Below are positions 1-9,780 of a DNA stretch of 64,000 nucleotides, one piece after another. Position numbers and translations under genes: made by a program. Origin of the DNA: Ambrosia x helenae (taxonomy: Eukaryota > Streptophyta > Magnoliopsida > Asterales > Asteraceae); assembly GCA_030844895.1 (NCBI GenBank), contig CM061228.1, positions 34,100,626-34,164,625 of the forward strand, in the 5' to 3' direction. The notes under the pieces are model-generated. The model ran no database searches. It saw only the letters and a program-made list of their open reading frames with translations, and was not told the DNA's origin. The stretch's first letter is position 1. Every line of letters begins with the position of its first letter.

Positions 1-492
1 TTTGCATCAGTAAAAAGAAGAAGAAAATATTATGAAAAGCTTTATGCTTGAATCTCTCTACTCTTGATTTTCTTAGGAGTTTTGTAGGTTTTTTTTTGTA
101 AAACCAATCAATTGATCATACTTGAGAGTTATTACCATGTTTTTAATAAAGAAAATTTATAAACATGGTTAAAAGAATCCCGCCTAGACGCCGATTACTT
201 AACGAGTAATCCCCACCTAGGCCTAGTACTCAGCGAGTCATCTCCGAGTACTCCCCGACTATGCCGAGTACTCACAACTCCCAGTCAACCTAGTTGGCAT
301 CGCGTAACGAATTTTGTTTATAGATCATTAGAACTATAATTAATACATTAGCCCATCAACAAATATTTCAAACCACTTCATCAATATACTATTCCTCTAC
401 AATACAATATTAATAAAACTCGAACCCAAGATACAACCACTTAATAAACCAAGGATACAAGCACATGCATATTTGATAACCACTTTCAACAA
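1..492. other. Noncoding flank downstream of the AAE gene, with a degenerate repeat
   Basis: No coding region is visible. Positions about 170-310 are less AT-rich than the surroundings and repeat short motifs such as GAGTACTC, CGAGTA and CCTAGGCC in both orientations. This resembles a degenerate inverted-repeat transposon remnant, but no termini or target duplication could be fixed. The rest is ordinary AT-rich sequence. Confidence 0.35.
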
Positions 493-957
493 TTATACTA
501 TTTGATACGACAAACTGCCCATCAACTTAGCCTTCTCCCTTAACACAAACTTTTGCACTTTACCCGTAGAATTTCTCGTTAAATCATCGAACACAACAGT
601 CCGAGGTGCCATATAATGCGGCATGCGATCTCGACAGTCCTGGATTATCTCCTGACTATCTACATCAACACCATCCTTCAACTTCACAAATGCACACGGA
701 GTTTGACCCCAATGATCATCAGGCCTTGCAACAACGGCCACCTCGAGAACGCATGGATGGCTGTAAATCACTGTTTCGACTTCAATCGTGGAGATATTTT
801 CGCCTCCAAAAATTATAATATCTTTGCTTCGATCCTTAATTTCAATATACCCATCCGAATATTTAACCGCCAGATCACCACTTCTAAACCAACCACCCGC
901 GAAAGCCTCTTCGGTTGCTTTCAAATCTTTTAAGTATCCACTCATTATCATATTACC

Positions 958-1359
958 TAGGGGTGAGCCAAAATCCAAAAAAAAAAAAAAAAAAAAAACA
1001 GAAAAAAAAAAAAACAAACCGAAGCCAAATTAACCAAGTAAATCGAAGCATACAAAAATTGGCTGTTCGATTTTGTATTTTTTTGACAACCGAGTTTTAT
1101 GGTTTGGTTTTGGTTTTGCATTCTCCATAAACTAAAAAGAAACTGAACCGAACCGACCCAAAAATTAATAAATTGATACATTAAGAAAAGGTTTTAAGTC
1201 CAATACGTTAATTCTTTGTTAGGATTTACATTTGGCCCAATAACTTTTGGGGCTTTTTATTTGGCCCAAATTGAAACCAAATGCCATTTTTGGAAACCCA
1301 CGAACTAAACTTTCATTTTGGTTCAGTTTAAGCTCAAAATCGACCAATGAACACTCATA
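958..1359 (-). mobile_element. hAT-type MITE serving as the last intron of the AAE gene
   Basis: Read on the minus strand, the 402-bp element starts TATGAGTGTTCATTGGTCG and ends GGCTCACCCCTA. These are imperfect terminal inverted repeats of the TAGGGGTG(T/A)(T/G)C type. It is flanked by 8-bp direct repeats, GGTAATAC (1360-1367) and GGTAATAT (950-957), differing only by C to T. The 5' repeat supplies the splice donor (G|GTAATA). The element's terminal TA plus the first G of the 3' repeat supplies the acceptor AG, preceded by long T tracts inside the element. Splicing restores a single target copy in frame (RGNMIMSGYLKD). The interior has the CGGTTTGGTTTTGGTTTTG style common in plant hAT MITEs. 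Confidence 0.75.
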
Positions 1360-2143
1360 GTATTACCTCGAAACATAACCTCTCCTAACGATCTCCCATC
1401 GCATTTTACGCTTTCCATTGTTACCGGATCTTTGACATCGACTTCCTCCGTCACAAAACTCCGCACTCCTTGCCGTGCTTTAATCTCCATTTGCTCTTCG
1501 CGAGGCAACGATCCCATTCAGGTTTCCATAAATTTGAAGTTGACGGACTATATGTTTCTGTGAGACCATAAACGTGACCTACATGAAACCCTAACTTCTC
1601 CATCTTTGAAATTATTGTTGGAGGTGGAGGTGCACCACCGGTCAGGATCTCAACCTTGTGTGGAAGTAATTTTTGAGTGGTCGAAAGAGAATTCGCAATC
1701 ATGTTCAAGACAGTTGGAGCACCATCCATATGTGTGACGTTGTGTTGCACTATATTATCGAATATGTCCTTTGGATCACAACGTCGGAGGCAAACGTTAG
1801 TGACACCTAAAATTGTGAATAATATTGATGTTAGTATATATGTAAGAGGTGAAAAGTATGCAGCCAAGCTGCTCGTGAGGTAATGAAGATCGGCTAGCTG
1901 AAAGCTTTAAATGATACGAGCTTAAACAATCTCTTTAAGCCTAAAATTAAACCTTTTCAATAAACAAGCCTGAACATGAGCTTAGCTTTTACTTATCGAG
2001 CTCTTGAGCCGGCTCACGAGTATATATGAAAATATTAATTAATATATTTAATTTTAATATATTTAATACCAAAAAAAAAATTCTTATTGTATATTAATTA
2101 TATATAAAATAATGATAATATTAATTGTGTATATACATAGGTT

Positions 2144-2496
2144 TAGGATCAAATACACAGTGAAAGAAAAATAAAAACTCATAGGAAGGGTATCAAATAG
2201 ACTCTGATTGAACTGATTCAAGCAACATTGAAACCGTCTCATCGATCCCTATAATCTTACTTTTTGGTTTTCGCTTTTTTGGATTTTTAGCTTGTATTTT
2301 TAGAATTTACGTTATATCATTGTGTCTTTTACGTAGCATTGTGTCTTTTTCTTATTTTCAGCATTGTGTTATATTTTTCGGCATTATGTTATATTTTGTG
2401 GATCAGTGTGTCATATTTCGTGATCTATTGTGTTTTTTTACATCCGTCTCACCCTTCTCATTTTTGTTACATTATGTAGGATAACTTAATCCTATA
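2144..2496. mobile_element. Small nonautonomous element, copy 1, in AAE intron 2
   Basis: The sequence starts TAGGATCAAATACACAG and ends AACTTAATCCTA, giving short inverted termini (TAGGAT) in TA-rich surroundings. Over most of its length it matches the reverse complement of 56007-56894, including a series of TTGTGTC/GTGTTATA motifs and the segment near TATCAAATAGACTCTGATTGAAC. It has no coding capacity. This copy is uninterrupted where the 56-kb copy carries an extra insertion. Confidence 0.6.
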
Positions 2497-3813
2497 TACA
2501 TATATAGATTAATTAATAAATATAAAGGAGTTTACTACTACTTTAACAACTTTTTATTACCCGAGCTCGATTTAGACAAGTATGAGCTCGGCTCGTTCAC
2601 ACCTTGACATCAAGAAAATTGTAATTAGTGACCAACAAAAAGTGTCATCACTAAATGTAAAAGATAACACAAAAGTACGAATTTATAAAGTCAATCACAA
2701 ATGTGATCAGGTGTTTTAACCACCGGCTAAATTTAGCCTACGCTTTACCGTGTTTAACTTTCACTGGCTACTATGTAGAGCCCTTTGTAACTTATCATGA
2801 TTTATTGTATCGAGATAATCCCTAACCTTCTTAGTCGACGGATCCTATTTAGCATCTCATAATTGTTGGCTCTTTTTGTGTTTTTCTATTTTTTTAATGG
2901 ATAATATTCACATATATTCTTTTAACATTCTAGGTAAAATTGTTTATTCTACTAATTATCCCTAACTCATATATAGGTGCAAATGTGCAATGCTAAAATC
3001 TTGGAGAATTCATTACCAACTATAGCCATTCCCCAAGAGAAGCACCATCCGTTGCAATGAAAAATAGGTAATGACCAAAGGTATGTAGGCATCTCTCCCA
3101 TACCACGCATGAACACTGAGGCTATGGCGCTTAAATATGCACCTCGATGACTAAAAACAACCCCTTTCGGCCTTGATGTTGTGCCAGATGTATAATTCAG
3201 ACTTATGGGATCACATTCATTGTTCGGGAAGATTATAGAGAATTTGGTTTCTCCACTGTCTACGAGGCTCTGGTATTCGCATGGTGAACTCGGTTCAGAT
3301 ATAACAACAACAATAGGATGTTTTAAGTGTGTTTGTTTAAGAATATTGATAGCTTCCTCAGTCATTTGCAATAGTTGGTAGTCAACGAATAAGATCTTGG
3401 CCTCCGAGTGTTTGAGAAGAGTTGAGAGCATTTTAGGGTCCAGACGTGTATTGAGATTGCAAATGATGGCTCCAGCCATGGGAACAGCAAATTGAAGCTC
3501 TAGCATTGCTGGAACATTTGGTGCTACTGTTGCAACCTGCAATACTCGGTTCATAATATTCTTTAAGATATTTAATTATGTATTAAAAAAGTGGGAAGTG
3601 TCATTAGTGCCCAATAAACTTGCAAACTTAGGTATAATTAAAAAAAGCATTATACAATATACTTGAAAACTTTTGTTTTGGGGAAACATGTAACTTGACG
3701 TGAGAGGTTATTTTTAGCATAATGACGCTTAGTACAAGTATCATATTTGATTATTTACTAAAATCGCCTTTTGAGAAGGAAGGAATTTTGCAACTTTAGG
3801 AGATATATGAAAT

Positions 3814-3838
3814 CCCCCCCCCCCCCCCCCCCCCCCCC
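3814..3838. repeat. Poly-C tract (25 C) in AAE intron 1
   Basis: An uninterrupted homopolymer of about 25 C. Its length is unreliable in most sequencing technologies. It lies between the branch region and exon 1 in transcript orientation. Confidence 0.9.
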
Positions 3839-4128
3839 AAAAACTATGGATGGTTTCATATGAGTCAAAATGTGCTTACTACGTCGCCACGAGAAATCCC
3901 AAGGTGGTTTAGAGCTGAGGCAAGCTTGACACACCGATTATGTGTTTCTTGCCATGTGTAGGTGATGGAACCATAAATGATGGACTTGCGTTCTCTATAA
4001 ACTTCGGCTGCTCGCTCCAAGAAGCTAATGGGCGACAAAGGAACATAATTTGCTGAGCAGATGACCATACCATCAACCGACCGCAATTTCCCATGCAATT
4101 CCTCCCTAGGCTTAGCCATTTCACACAA

Positions 4129-5027
4129 GTTTATGGTAGCGATGTAACCTATGGGAAGCGTGCTATTTGACTTCCAGAAGATCTTATGCGTAGTGATGTC
4201 GGTAGATTAGTAAGAAGAAAATTGCATTGGTGTAAAAAAAGCATTAACAAGTTTTGATATAATAAAGGAAAAATCACTGAAATAAACATTGACCTCCTCT
4301 AATTACCAAACTAAACATGTTTAGCAGCTAAATTCTAGGGGTTCACGAAAAAAAAAACAATAATAGCAATAATTGGGACCTGTCCTAAATGGCAAAATTG
4401 TAGTCGTTTAAAACTATGGGCCCTGGCCGTTAAACCAACAAAAATGTACACATGTCCCCAACACTAAAACGACTAATATTTTGCAGGCATTACATTCAAT
4501 CGGCTAAGATGTAACCTTAAAGTTTAAACTTTCCTCTAACACATCTTGAAACAAGTGACACACCATGGACCTTATAGCAAGTTCCTAAACCTTAGCTTTG
4601 TTTAGCCCTTTTCAATTTAGCCCCCTGACGTGTAAAGCCATTTCAATAAACAAAAAGATCAAAATAAATTTAGCCCTCTGATGATTAGCCATTCCTAATA
4701 AAACTCCAAAAACTTTAGCCGTTTCAATGAAAAAATAAATTTAACCCACGTATGTTAGCCGCTAAAGGTTGCAGAGGCACGTGTAGGTTCTTAATTGGTT
4801 AGATATCACGGCCAGTGTTTAGCCGGTTGAACAAATCTAATAAACTTTATTGTCTTGTGTTCAGTAAATGCCTTAGAATTGAGCCATTAGACATGTTTAT
4901 TTTGGTAATTATAGAAAGTCACTGTTTATATATCATAAGAAACTATATCTCGGAAGAAATAGTCAATAATCCAAATTGTTTATCTCATTAGATATGTAAA
5001 TGATTATCTATATCTATACTACTATAT
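4129..5027. promoter_or_regulatory. AAE upstream region, mostly an inverted-repeat element
   Basis: This is the region 5' of the AAE start codon. No TATA box was assigned with confidence. Positions about 4283-4934 are bounded by inverted repeats of roughly 45 bp: the left end contains TAATTACCAAACTAAACATG, and the reverse complement of the right end contains TAATTACCAAAATAAACATG. Inside are repeated TTTAGCC motifs. The element starts about 150 bp upstream of the ATG, so it probably makes up most of the promoter. No target duplication was identified. Confidence 0.5.
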
Positions 5028-5736
5028 TGTTGGGTCTGCTGACCTGGAGAAGAACAGATGATTGAAAAGCCAAAATATACTAACAGTTGATCCATATTAA
5101 TAAACAACATTTACAACATACTCCTCCCAAAAGACTGTTGACCTTAACAACTGTTCTACCCAAACAACTGCTGTGACAACTGCTGCTACAAAAGATTGCT
5201 GGATAACAACTGATAGAGAACAACTGCTGACTAAAGGTCTGATAGAGAACAACTGCTGATCAAGTGCTGAAGACTAAAGGTATGTTGGAGCCAACAACAC
5301 TTAGGCTCCAACAGATAATACAAGACCATCAGAGTTTTCCTCAACAGTATTTTACCTTACAGTGTTTTGCAATGTAACAGTAGTTTGTATATAGCAGATG
5401 TTTTATGTTGTTATTTTGTTAGAGGTCACTGTCTTAGGTGACGTCAGCTTAGAACATCAATGGTTTAGATTTGTCTATAAATAGAACAATGCTTGTACTG
5501 TTCTATTCATCACTCACAACATTCTCTCAGACAAACAATCACAAAGTGATCAGGCTGAGGGGAAATACTTGTAATTGATTATAATCTTTCAATATAATGA
5601 AAGCATTCGATTAGAAAACATTTACTCTTTTGTTTTGATTATAGTTTATTATTCCGCTGCACTTTCCATTTATATTTACTTCATTCTTCTCGTCTCTATT
5701 CAAACAAATCAAAACAATCAAACTCAGATCCTAACA
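5028..5736 (+). repeat. 5' LTR of copia A1
   Basis: It begins TGTTGGGTCTGCTG and ends GATCCTAACA, the usual TG...CA termini, and is followed immediately by the primer-binding site. Length is 709 bp. A promoter is visible inside (TATA box at 5475). A 23-bp phrase (CTGATAGAGAACAACTGCTG and neighbours) occurs twice within the U3 part. Confidence 0.93.
5439..5482 (+). promoter_or_regulatory. LTR core promoter: TGACGTCA and TATA box
   Basis: The palindrome TGACGTCA (5439-5446) lies about 30 bp upstream of TATAAATA (5475-5482). The same pair is present in the 3' LTR (17547-17554 and 17584-17591). TGACG motifs are binding sites of plant TGA-type bZIP factors, so stress or salicylate control is a reasonable inference. 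In the A2 LTR the motif has decayed to TGATGTCA. Confidence 0.7.
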
Positions 5737-5738
5737 AT

Positions 5739-5750
5739 TGGTATCAGAGC
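5739..5750 (+). other. Primer-binding site (initiator Met tRNA)
   Basis: TGGTATCAGAGC, two bases after the 5' LTR, complements the 3' end of plant initiator Met tRNA, the usual primer of copia elements. Confidence 0.92.
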
Positions 5751-5979
5751 TTGGTCAATTAAATTCGATCTAACCAATCAATTTAATATAAACAGATCAG
5801 CTCACAATTATTGATATCGTTTGTTTGTCGGATTGAAAATAGAGTAATAGTTTATTTTCGATTCAACCGTTTGTAAACAGACTTTGTTTTCGAAAAATTA
5901 GAGAATGGCTTCAATCAATCACGATCCACACAACACTGGCATGAATAACAAGCCACCGATACTTGTCAGATCCGAATAC

Positions 5980-6124
5980 AATCATTGGTCCGGTACTAGA
6001 TGTAGCCTTTCCGCCAGGCAAAATGCCTAATATTTATAACGCTCTGGTAGTTAAGGGTCGAGATACTGTTAGTCAACCAATTAATGTGACTTGTGAGGTA
6101 CAGCAATTATTAGGAAACAATCGA
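5980..6124 (+). other. atpB: Plastid atpB fragment (NUPT) inside retrotransposon gag
   Basis: The translation contains IIGPVLDVAFPPGKMPNI and, further on, the segment ending QQLLGNNR. This is the N-terminal region (about residues 20-70) of the chloroplast ATP synthase beta subunit. The fragment is in sense orientation, about 145 bp, with no internal stop and only scattered changes, such as Ser where Gly is usual after RDTV. The left junction shares AATCATTGGTCCGGTA with the sequence expected for gag, suggesting microhomology-mediated joining. It cannot encode ATP synthase. Confidence 0.9.
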
Positions 6125-6246
6125 AACATCTACGATTGGATTCAAAAAAGCATATGCTTCGGGCAATTTGGCGAAGAAAAGACTACTCGGATAAAGGGCA
6201 GAGTTAAGACAGATCAAACTAAAGATATTAAGCATGTTCTAGCTCA
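6125..6246 (-). other. psbK: Plastid psbK fragment (NUPT), antisense, joined to the atpB piece
   Basis: The reverse strand from 6235 reads ATG CTT AAT ATC TTT and contains [18 protein letters not shown], the chloroplast photosystem II subunit PsbK (precursor start to residue about 38). About 11 bp upstream of its ATG may also be plastid-derived. In the plastome psbK and atpB are far apart, so two separate plastid fragments were joined here. The plus strand stays open across it ([14 protein letters not shown]). Confidence 0.9.
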
Positions 6247-6823
6247 ACAGAACACTGGGTGTTGGAAGTCGGTTATCTTCGGACCACATGTTCCGATGGT
6301 GCCGAGTACCGAAGATCCCAAGGTTCAAGAGCTTAAGAAACTTGAAAACTACTCCGACCAGGATTTTCAGAAAATTGAGTTAGATGCTAAGGCCTTCAGT
6401 ATTGTGGCCATGGCTCTACCCAATGATATATATGCTGGGCTGTTACACAGTAACAGTGCAAAGGAGTTGTGGGATGCACTGAAAGAACAATTTTGTGGGA
6501 CTGAAGATGTTATTGAAAACAACCGTGAAATACTTAACCAACAATATGAAACATTCTTTCACGTTAAGGGAGAGTCATTAACTTAACAATTTGAGAGGTT
6601 TAACTGTCTCATTAGTGAACTAAAACTGGCTGGTCTAACTTACCCTCATTCAACTTTGAACCATAGGTTTTTAAGATCATTACCAGATAAATGGGACACT
6701 ATTGCTATAGTTATGAGAAACTCAAGTGGATTCAAGGACCTATCACTGACCCAGCTTCATGGTAAGCTCTTGACATATGAGAGCGAGCTTAACTAGAAAA
6801 AGAAGCTCTAGGACTCTGGAAAA

Positions 6824-7288
6824 GTGTCTGATGACTATGTATTTGGTAATACAACACTTCTGGGTCATGATGAGGTGCCTGGTAATAATAAGGATCAGAG
6901 TTATGATCATTTCATTATCATAACTTCAGGTTTTAACTCAGGTTTTAACTCTGATTCTTATTCACCAAACTATGCTTTTACAGCAAGTGGTGGTGATATC
7001 CAGGCATCTGATAACATATCCTTTGAGTATGATGACCTAAAATACTTTGACCCTGATGATTTGGAAGAAATGGACATTATGCACCAATTGGCCCTTCTCA
7101 GTGTAAGAACTAACAATTTTTACAAGAAAACTGGGAGAAGGTTTCCAGGGTTAACTGGCAGATCAAAGGTGGGGTTGGATAAATCAAAGATAAAGTGTTA
7201 TAAATGTCATAGACTTGGTCATTTTGCTAGGGAATGTATGAGTCAACATGGTACACCTATGATTACCTATCCAAATCAAAGGCCATAG
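6824..7288 (+). pseudogene. Copia A1 gag C-terminal part with CCHC zinc knuckle
   Basis: This stretch is acidic in the middle (YDDLKYFDPDDLEEMD) and ends with a nucleocapsid knuckle, CYKCHRLGHFAREC (CX2CX4HX4C), which binds the element's RNA. It ends with a stop at 7286-7288. It follows the gag N-terminal part in another frame or after stops, so the original single gag frame is broken. Confidence 0.85.
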
Positions 7289-7413
7289 ACCAACGCTTAT
7301 CAAAATTCCTATAAAGCCCCTGGACCAAATGTGCAAAACATTGCTCATTTTGCACAGTCCTCAAACACTGTTCCTGTCCAGTTTGTCCAAACACTGTTCC
7401 TCAGATCCATTAT

Positions 7414-9144
7414 GTGCAAACCCCTGTTGCTCAAGCACCTGTGCCAATGACTGCTGCTCCACCCTCTGCTCCTACAAAGACCAGTCAACAGAGTTTCTAC
7501 ACACAAGGCTTTGTTGATTGGAGCAGTCTACCAGATGAGTTGGCAGATGAAAATTTTGCACTAGTTGCCAAAGTTGAAAATGAACCAGAAAATTTCTGTT
7601 TCATGGCTATGTTATAAGAGGTTGATTTTGAGGAAGTGGTAACTGAATCTGTTGTTAAGACTGATGATATTGTTGATGAGGTAGTTGCAGGTGAAAAGTC
7701 TGAAGAAGAGGTTGTGAATCTCTCAGATCCCTGGGGTGCATCTGATGATTGTGAGTGCAAGTGTGATTGTGCATTGATAGCTGCTGCTAAGGTATCTCCT
7801 CAAATCCTTAAAGATTTGTGTTCTAACAAATGTGTAATAGCATTTGCTAACATCAAAGAGGTGAATGAAAACCTTAGAAAGAAAATTTTAGATGATGAAG
7901 TTAAATTTGAGAAACTTTCAAAAGAGTTAAAAACAAATTTGACTGAAAAAGAATCTGAAATAAGCAGCTTAAAACATGAAACAACTATAACCAAAGACCA
8001 GCTCCAAACTATGATAACTAAATATCATAGTTGCAAAAGTGAGCTTGAGTCCACCCAAGTTGAATGTCAGAAATGGGTGGAATCATGTAGAGGTTTTGAG
8101 ATGCTACTCAACAAACAAACCAAAAGTCATGTGAAGTTTGGTTTTGGTTTTGAAACCACTGCTCCAGCTTTTGAAAACACTGACAAAAGGGATCAAAAGT
8201 TAGTTGAGGTAGTACCAACTAATTTGAAGGGTCGAGAGATTAAAATCATTGAACCTAATGGCAAGAAAATTGTTCTTGAAAAACCAGAAGGTTCCTCATC
8301 ATTCACTGAACTTGAAAATTATGAATTTAAACCTACTTGGTCTGATGAGTGTGGTACTCGTGAGAACTTCAAACCAGTTGATTTCAAAACTCCTGATGGG
8401 AAGACAGCACCACAGGCAAAGGTCATTCCCTTGAAAAACCTTCCAGCAGATTCTCAAACATCTATTGAAAAGAAGGTTGAAAAAGGGAAAAAGAAAGAAA
8501 AGTCTGTCCACTTGTTCTGTGATTTCTGTGAAAAGAAGAATCATGTTACTAAAAACTGTTTTCTTCTAAGAGCATATGATATAAACAAAGGAACAAGTGC
8601 ATGTGATTCCAAGGCCACATGCTCAATATGTGGTAAAAAGAATCACAAAACCAAAGAGTGTCTGTATCTCAAAAATTTTGATGTCAAAATACAAGAGTAC
8701 AAGGCTAAAACTCTTGCAAGTCAGGTGGTGAGTACTTCAAAAGGAAAGCCCAAACAGACTTTTACACCAGTCCAAACATCTGTTACCAAAAGTCTTGAAA
8801 CATCTGCTCCCAGGGATGTCCAAGTAACAGATGCTCCACCCAAAAGCAAGTACCCAAGAGGATATGGACAACCACTATGTCATAGTCTATCACATGTTTA
8901 TGAAGAACCAAAAAGACCTTCTAAACCAAGAGTGAACAGAAATCCCTATGGGTATTATCATCTGTCAGGAAGTGATCAAACAACTGTTGCCCCAAGTGTT
9001 GACATTCAAGCACTGGCAAATGGTCAGCAACAGTTGTTAAACTTGATTCAAAAACTAGTTCAAACCACTGATCACCTTCCCAAGCTTGAGGCTGAAAAGT
9101 CTGTGGACCCATCCAAAGCCAACTTGGCTTTGGACACTCCCTAA
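7414..9144 (+). pseudogene. Copia A1 gag-pol linker with coiled coil and two further CCHC-like motifs
   Basis: The frame is open from 7414 except for a TAA at 7615-7617. The first part is acidic. Residues about 70-170 are Lys/Glu-rich with heptad-like spacing (KEVNENLRKKILDDEVKF and on), a probable coiled coil. Two Cys/His motifs follow: CDFCEKKNHVTKNC and CSICGKKNHKTKEC. The final part is Pro/Ser-rich. Its position between gag and protease matches the long gag C-terminal region of SIRE-like plant copia elements. Confidence 0.75.
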
Positions 9145-9780
9145 AACTAATTCATTACTACTGTGCAGGGAGCTTCTGCTTGTTTAGATAGTCTTTGGTA
9201 TGTAGATAGTGGAGGCTCCAGGCACATGACAGGATGTAGAGCCCTTCTTCTGAACTTCTTAGCTCATGGAGGGGGTGATATATCCTTTGGTGATGATTTA
9301 AAAGGTAAGGTGTTGGGTTCAAGGACTGTTCAGGCTGGGAAACTCAAGTTCGAAAATGTCAATCTTATTGATAATTTTAAATTTAATCTTCTTAGTGTTT
9401 CACAAATGAGTGACAAAGGTTATGGCTCATTCTTTACTAAGAAAACTTGTAAGATTATTGGGCCAGAAGTGGTGAAAAAGATTGATACCATCATTGTTGA
9501 GAGCAAAGCACAAACTTGTTGCTCATAGGAGTGGCAATGTGTATGTAGTTGATATGTTGAAGGACAATCCTATGGCAAATGTCTGTTTGTTTTCTGCTGC
9601 CTCCACAAAGGAGACAGAATTGTGGCATAGGAGACTGGGTCATACCAATTTTCAAACTATCAACTAACTCTCCAAACAAAGCCTTGTCAGAGGTTTACCA
9701 TCAAAAGAATTCAAATGTGATGAGCATTGTGTTTCCTGCTTAAAAGGGAAACAACATAAAAGCTCTTACAAATCCATTGA
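9145..9780 (+). pseudogene. Copia A1 protease and pre-integrase domain
   Basis: Retroviral-type aspartic protease with WYVDSGGSRHMTG. The active-site DSG is present, but the usual following Ala/Ser/Cys is Gly-Ser-Arg. A frameshift lies near 9500. The pre-integrase zinc-binding region continues in another frame (WHRRLGH, then CVSCLKGK), with a TAA near 9664. The protease would process the gag-pol polyprotein; here the chain is broken. Confidence 0.85.

Larger units (their letters stand above)
493..4128 (-). pseudogene. Acyl-activating enzyme (AMP-binding acyl-CoA synthetase), four exons, one frameshift
   Basis: Plant acyl-activating enzymes join a carboxylate (short-chain, fatty or aromatic acid) to CoA through an acyl-AMP intermediate. 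Exons, with splice sites read from sequence and phase: 4128-3880, 3536-3017, 1806-1367, 956-493; all introns are GT-AG. Exon 1 has the family start (SANYVPLSPISFLERAA). Exon 2 has the ATP-binding loop YTSGTTSRPKGVV. Exon 3 has GLTETY and KPEWD. Exon 4 has GWFRSGD, the hinge KDRSKDII and the catalytic-lysine motif STGKVQKFVLRE. Order and length (about 560 aa) fit the plant AAE1-like clade. In exon 3, right after KPEWD, one base is missing near 1510/1511, which shifts the frame; either the gene is dead or the read is wrong. The C-terminus ends YQIV and lacks the SKL/SRL peroxisomal signal common in the clade. The last intron appears to be a transposon (958-1359). The substrate cannot be told from sequence. 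Confidence 0.85.
5905..6813 (+). pseudogene. Copia A1 gag, N-terminal part, interrupted by plastid DNA
   Basis: The ATG at 5905 opens a typical copia gag N-terminus (MASINHDPHNTGMNNKPPIL, then SEYNHW). It runs at about 5980 into foreign sequence (plastid atpB and psbK fragments to about 6246), where the gag frame hits a stop near 6026. From about 6247 the gag sequence resumes (GCWKSVIFGPHVP ... ELWDALKEQF) in the frame that is also open through the plastid pieces. Stops follow at 6584-6586 (after GESLT) and near 6793. The insert seems to have replaced about 15 gag residues. Gag would form the particle that packages the RNA; this copy could not make an intact one. Confidence 0.85.

Noticed and set aside
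493..1017. A separate small protein starting with a poly-Phe stretch
   Set aside because: It is the last AAE exon read into the T-rich tract of the MITE-derived intron; the exon starts at 956.
5963..6586. A functional atpB-gag fusion gene
   Set aside because: No ATG opens this frame, the gag start is in another frame and stops follow. It is an insertion in a dead element, not a plastid gene.
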